A stretch of 6,058 nucleotides of DNA from Verrucomicrobiales bacterium (GTDB lineage: Bacteria > Verrucomicrobiota > Verrucomicrobiia > Verrucomicrobiales > DEV007), in assembly GCA_023253615.1 (NCBI GenBank), contig JALRFZ010000651.1:1-6058 (forward strand), read 5' to 3'. This document shows positions 5,613 through 6,058 of the stretch, piece after piece. Both the position numbers and the translations under genes were made by a program. Position 1 is the stretch's first letter. Each line of letters starts with the position of its first letter. The notes under the pieces are model-generated. The model was not told the DNA's origin and did not search any database. It worked only from the letters and a program-made list of their open reading frames with translations.

Positions 5613-6058
5613 TCGTGCCGTCCACCATCGTCGTCCCCGGCGGCGACTTTTTCCTCGGGGCGTTGCCTCAGGACAAATACGCCAACACCACCGAACTCCC
5701 GCGCCGCCGCGTTGCGGTTCCTTCCTTTGCGATGGGGATTCACCCGGTGACGAACCGCGAGTGGACAGCCTTTGCCTCCGGTCGCCAGGGCGATCCCGAC
5801 CTGCCAGTCACCAGGGTCTCGTGGCACGAGGTGCAATCGTATCTCGCCTGGTTGAGCCGCGGGACCGGCGAATCCTGGCGGCTCCCCACCGAGATCGAGT
5901 GGGAATATGCCTGCCGCGCCGGCAGTGAGACGCTCTTCCCGGAAGGTGACGATCTCTCACCAGCCGAGGCAAATTTCCTCTTCGACGAATCCATCGAGCG
6001 GGTCGGACCGGGTCGCCTCACTCCCGTCGGATCCTATCCACCGAATGCCTGGGGATTC
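5609..6058 (+). CDS. Second SUMF1/FGE-fold protein (3' end missing)
   Basis: It starts at an ATG overlapping the previous stop (ATGA, 5609-5612) and stays open to the window end, giving 150 residues. It is the N-terminal two-thirds of an FGE-sulfatase domain: VVPGGDFFLG (8-17), ELPRRRVAV, HPVTNREW, RLPTEIEWEYACRAG (91-105), DDLSPAEANFLFDES, and PVGSYPPNAWGF at the edge. A hand alignment to the SUMF1-fold gene at 1135-1830 needs only one single-residue gap over about 143 positions and gives roughly 55% identity, including ELPRR, RLPTE-EWEYACR and DLSPAEANFL. The two are therefore paralogs of the same subfamily. The region with the catalytic Cys pair of true FGE lies beyond the window, so it cannot be judged. 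It lacks the extra 15 or so N-terminal residues of the first copy and has no signal peptide. Function unknown; membership of the same operon is likely. Confidence 0.85.
   Translation, partial: MIVPSTIVVPGGDFFLGALPQDKYANTTELPRRRVAVPSFAMGIHPVTNREWTAFASGRQGDPDLPVTRVSWHEVQSYLAWLSRGTGESWRLPTEIEWEYACRAGSETLFPEGDDLSPAEANFLFDESIERVGPGRLTPVGSYPPNAWGF

Overview
The window is a GC-rich (about two-thirds G+C by eye) bacterial stretch that is almost entirely coding. All seven genes read on the + strand. Strong use of C/G-ending codons (CTC, GCC, ATC, TTC), SUMF1-type proteins and a dispersed 'TTEGTEGHRG'-type intergenic repeat suggest an environmental bacterium, perhaps Verrucomicrobiota or a relative. 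This is an inference from style, not from a marker gene.

Layout: (1) the 3' part of a lipoprotein substrate-binding protein of the NitT/TauT (NMT1/THI5-like) ABC importer type, 1-1138; (2) a small SUMF1/FGE-fold protein, 1135-1830; (3) a 42-base gap holding a short 10-bp tandem repeat that ends in a ribosome-binding-site-like sequence; (4) a xylose-isomerase-like TIM-barrel protein, 1873-2736; (5) a Rieske non-heme iron oxygenase alpha subunit, 2733-3968; (6) a short-chain dehydrogenase/reductase, 3965-4756; (7) a cytoplasmic polysaccharide-deacetylase-fold hydrolase of the PuuE/imidase/HpPgdA type, 4740-5612; (8) the 5' part of a second SUMF1-fold protein, 5609 to the window end, clearly paralogous to the first. 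Five of the six gene junctions overlap (one TTGA, three ATGA, one of 17 bases), so this looks like one translationally coupled operon. Both ends are cut by the window. No gene-free stretch exceeds 42 bases.

Taken together, the set looks like uptake and oxidative breakdown of a small organic molecule, possibly nitrogen-containing. A periplasmic binding lipoprotein would capture the substrate, the Rieske oxygenase would hydroxylate or dealkylate it, the SDR would oxidise or reduce a hydroxyl/carbonyl intermediate, the CE4-fold hydrolase would open an amide/imide or remove an acyl group, and the TIM-barrel protein would isomerise or epimerise a product. The two SUMF1-fold proteins have no sulfatase partner in view, and the complete one lacks the catalytic cysteine pair of true formylglycine-generating enzymes, so their role is open. 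The substrate cannot be read from the sequence. No RNA genes, mobile elements, CRISPR arrays, promoters or terminators were recognised.
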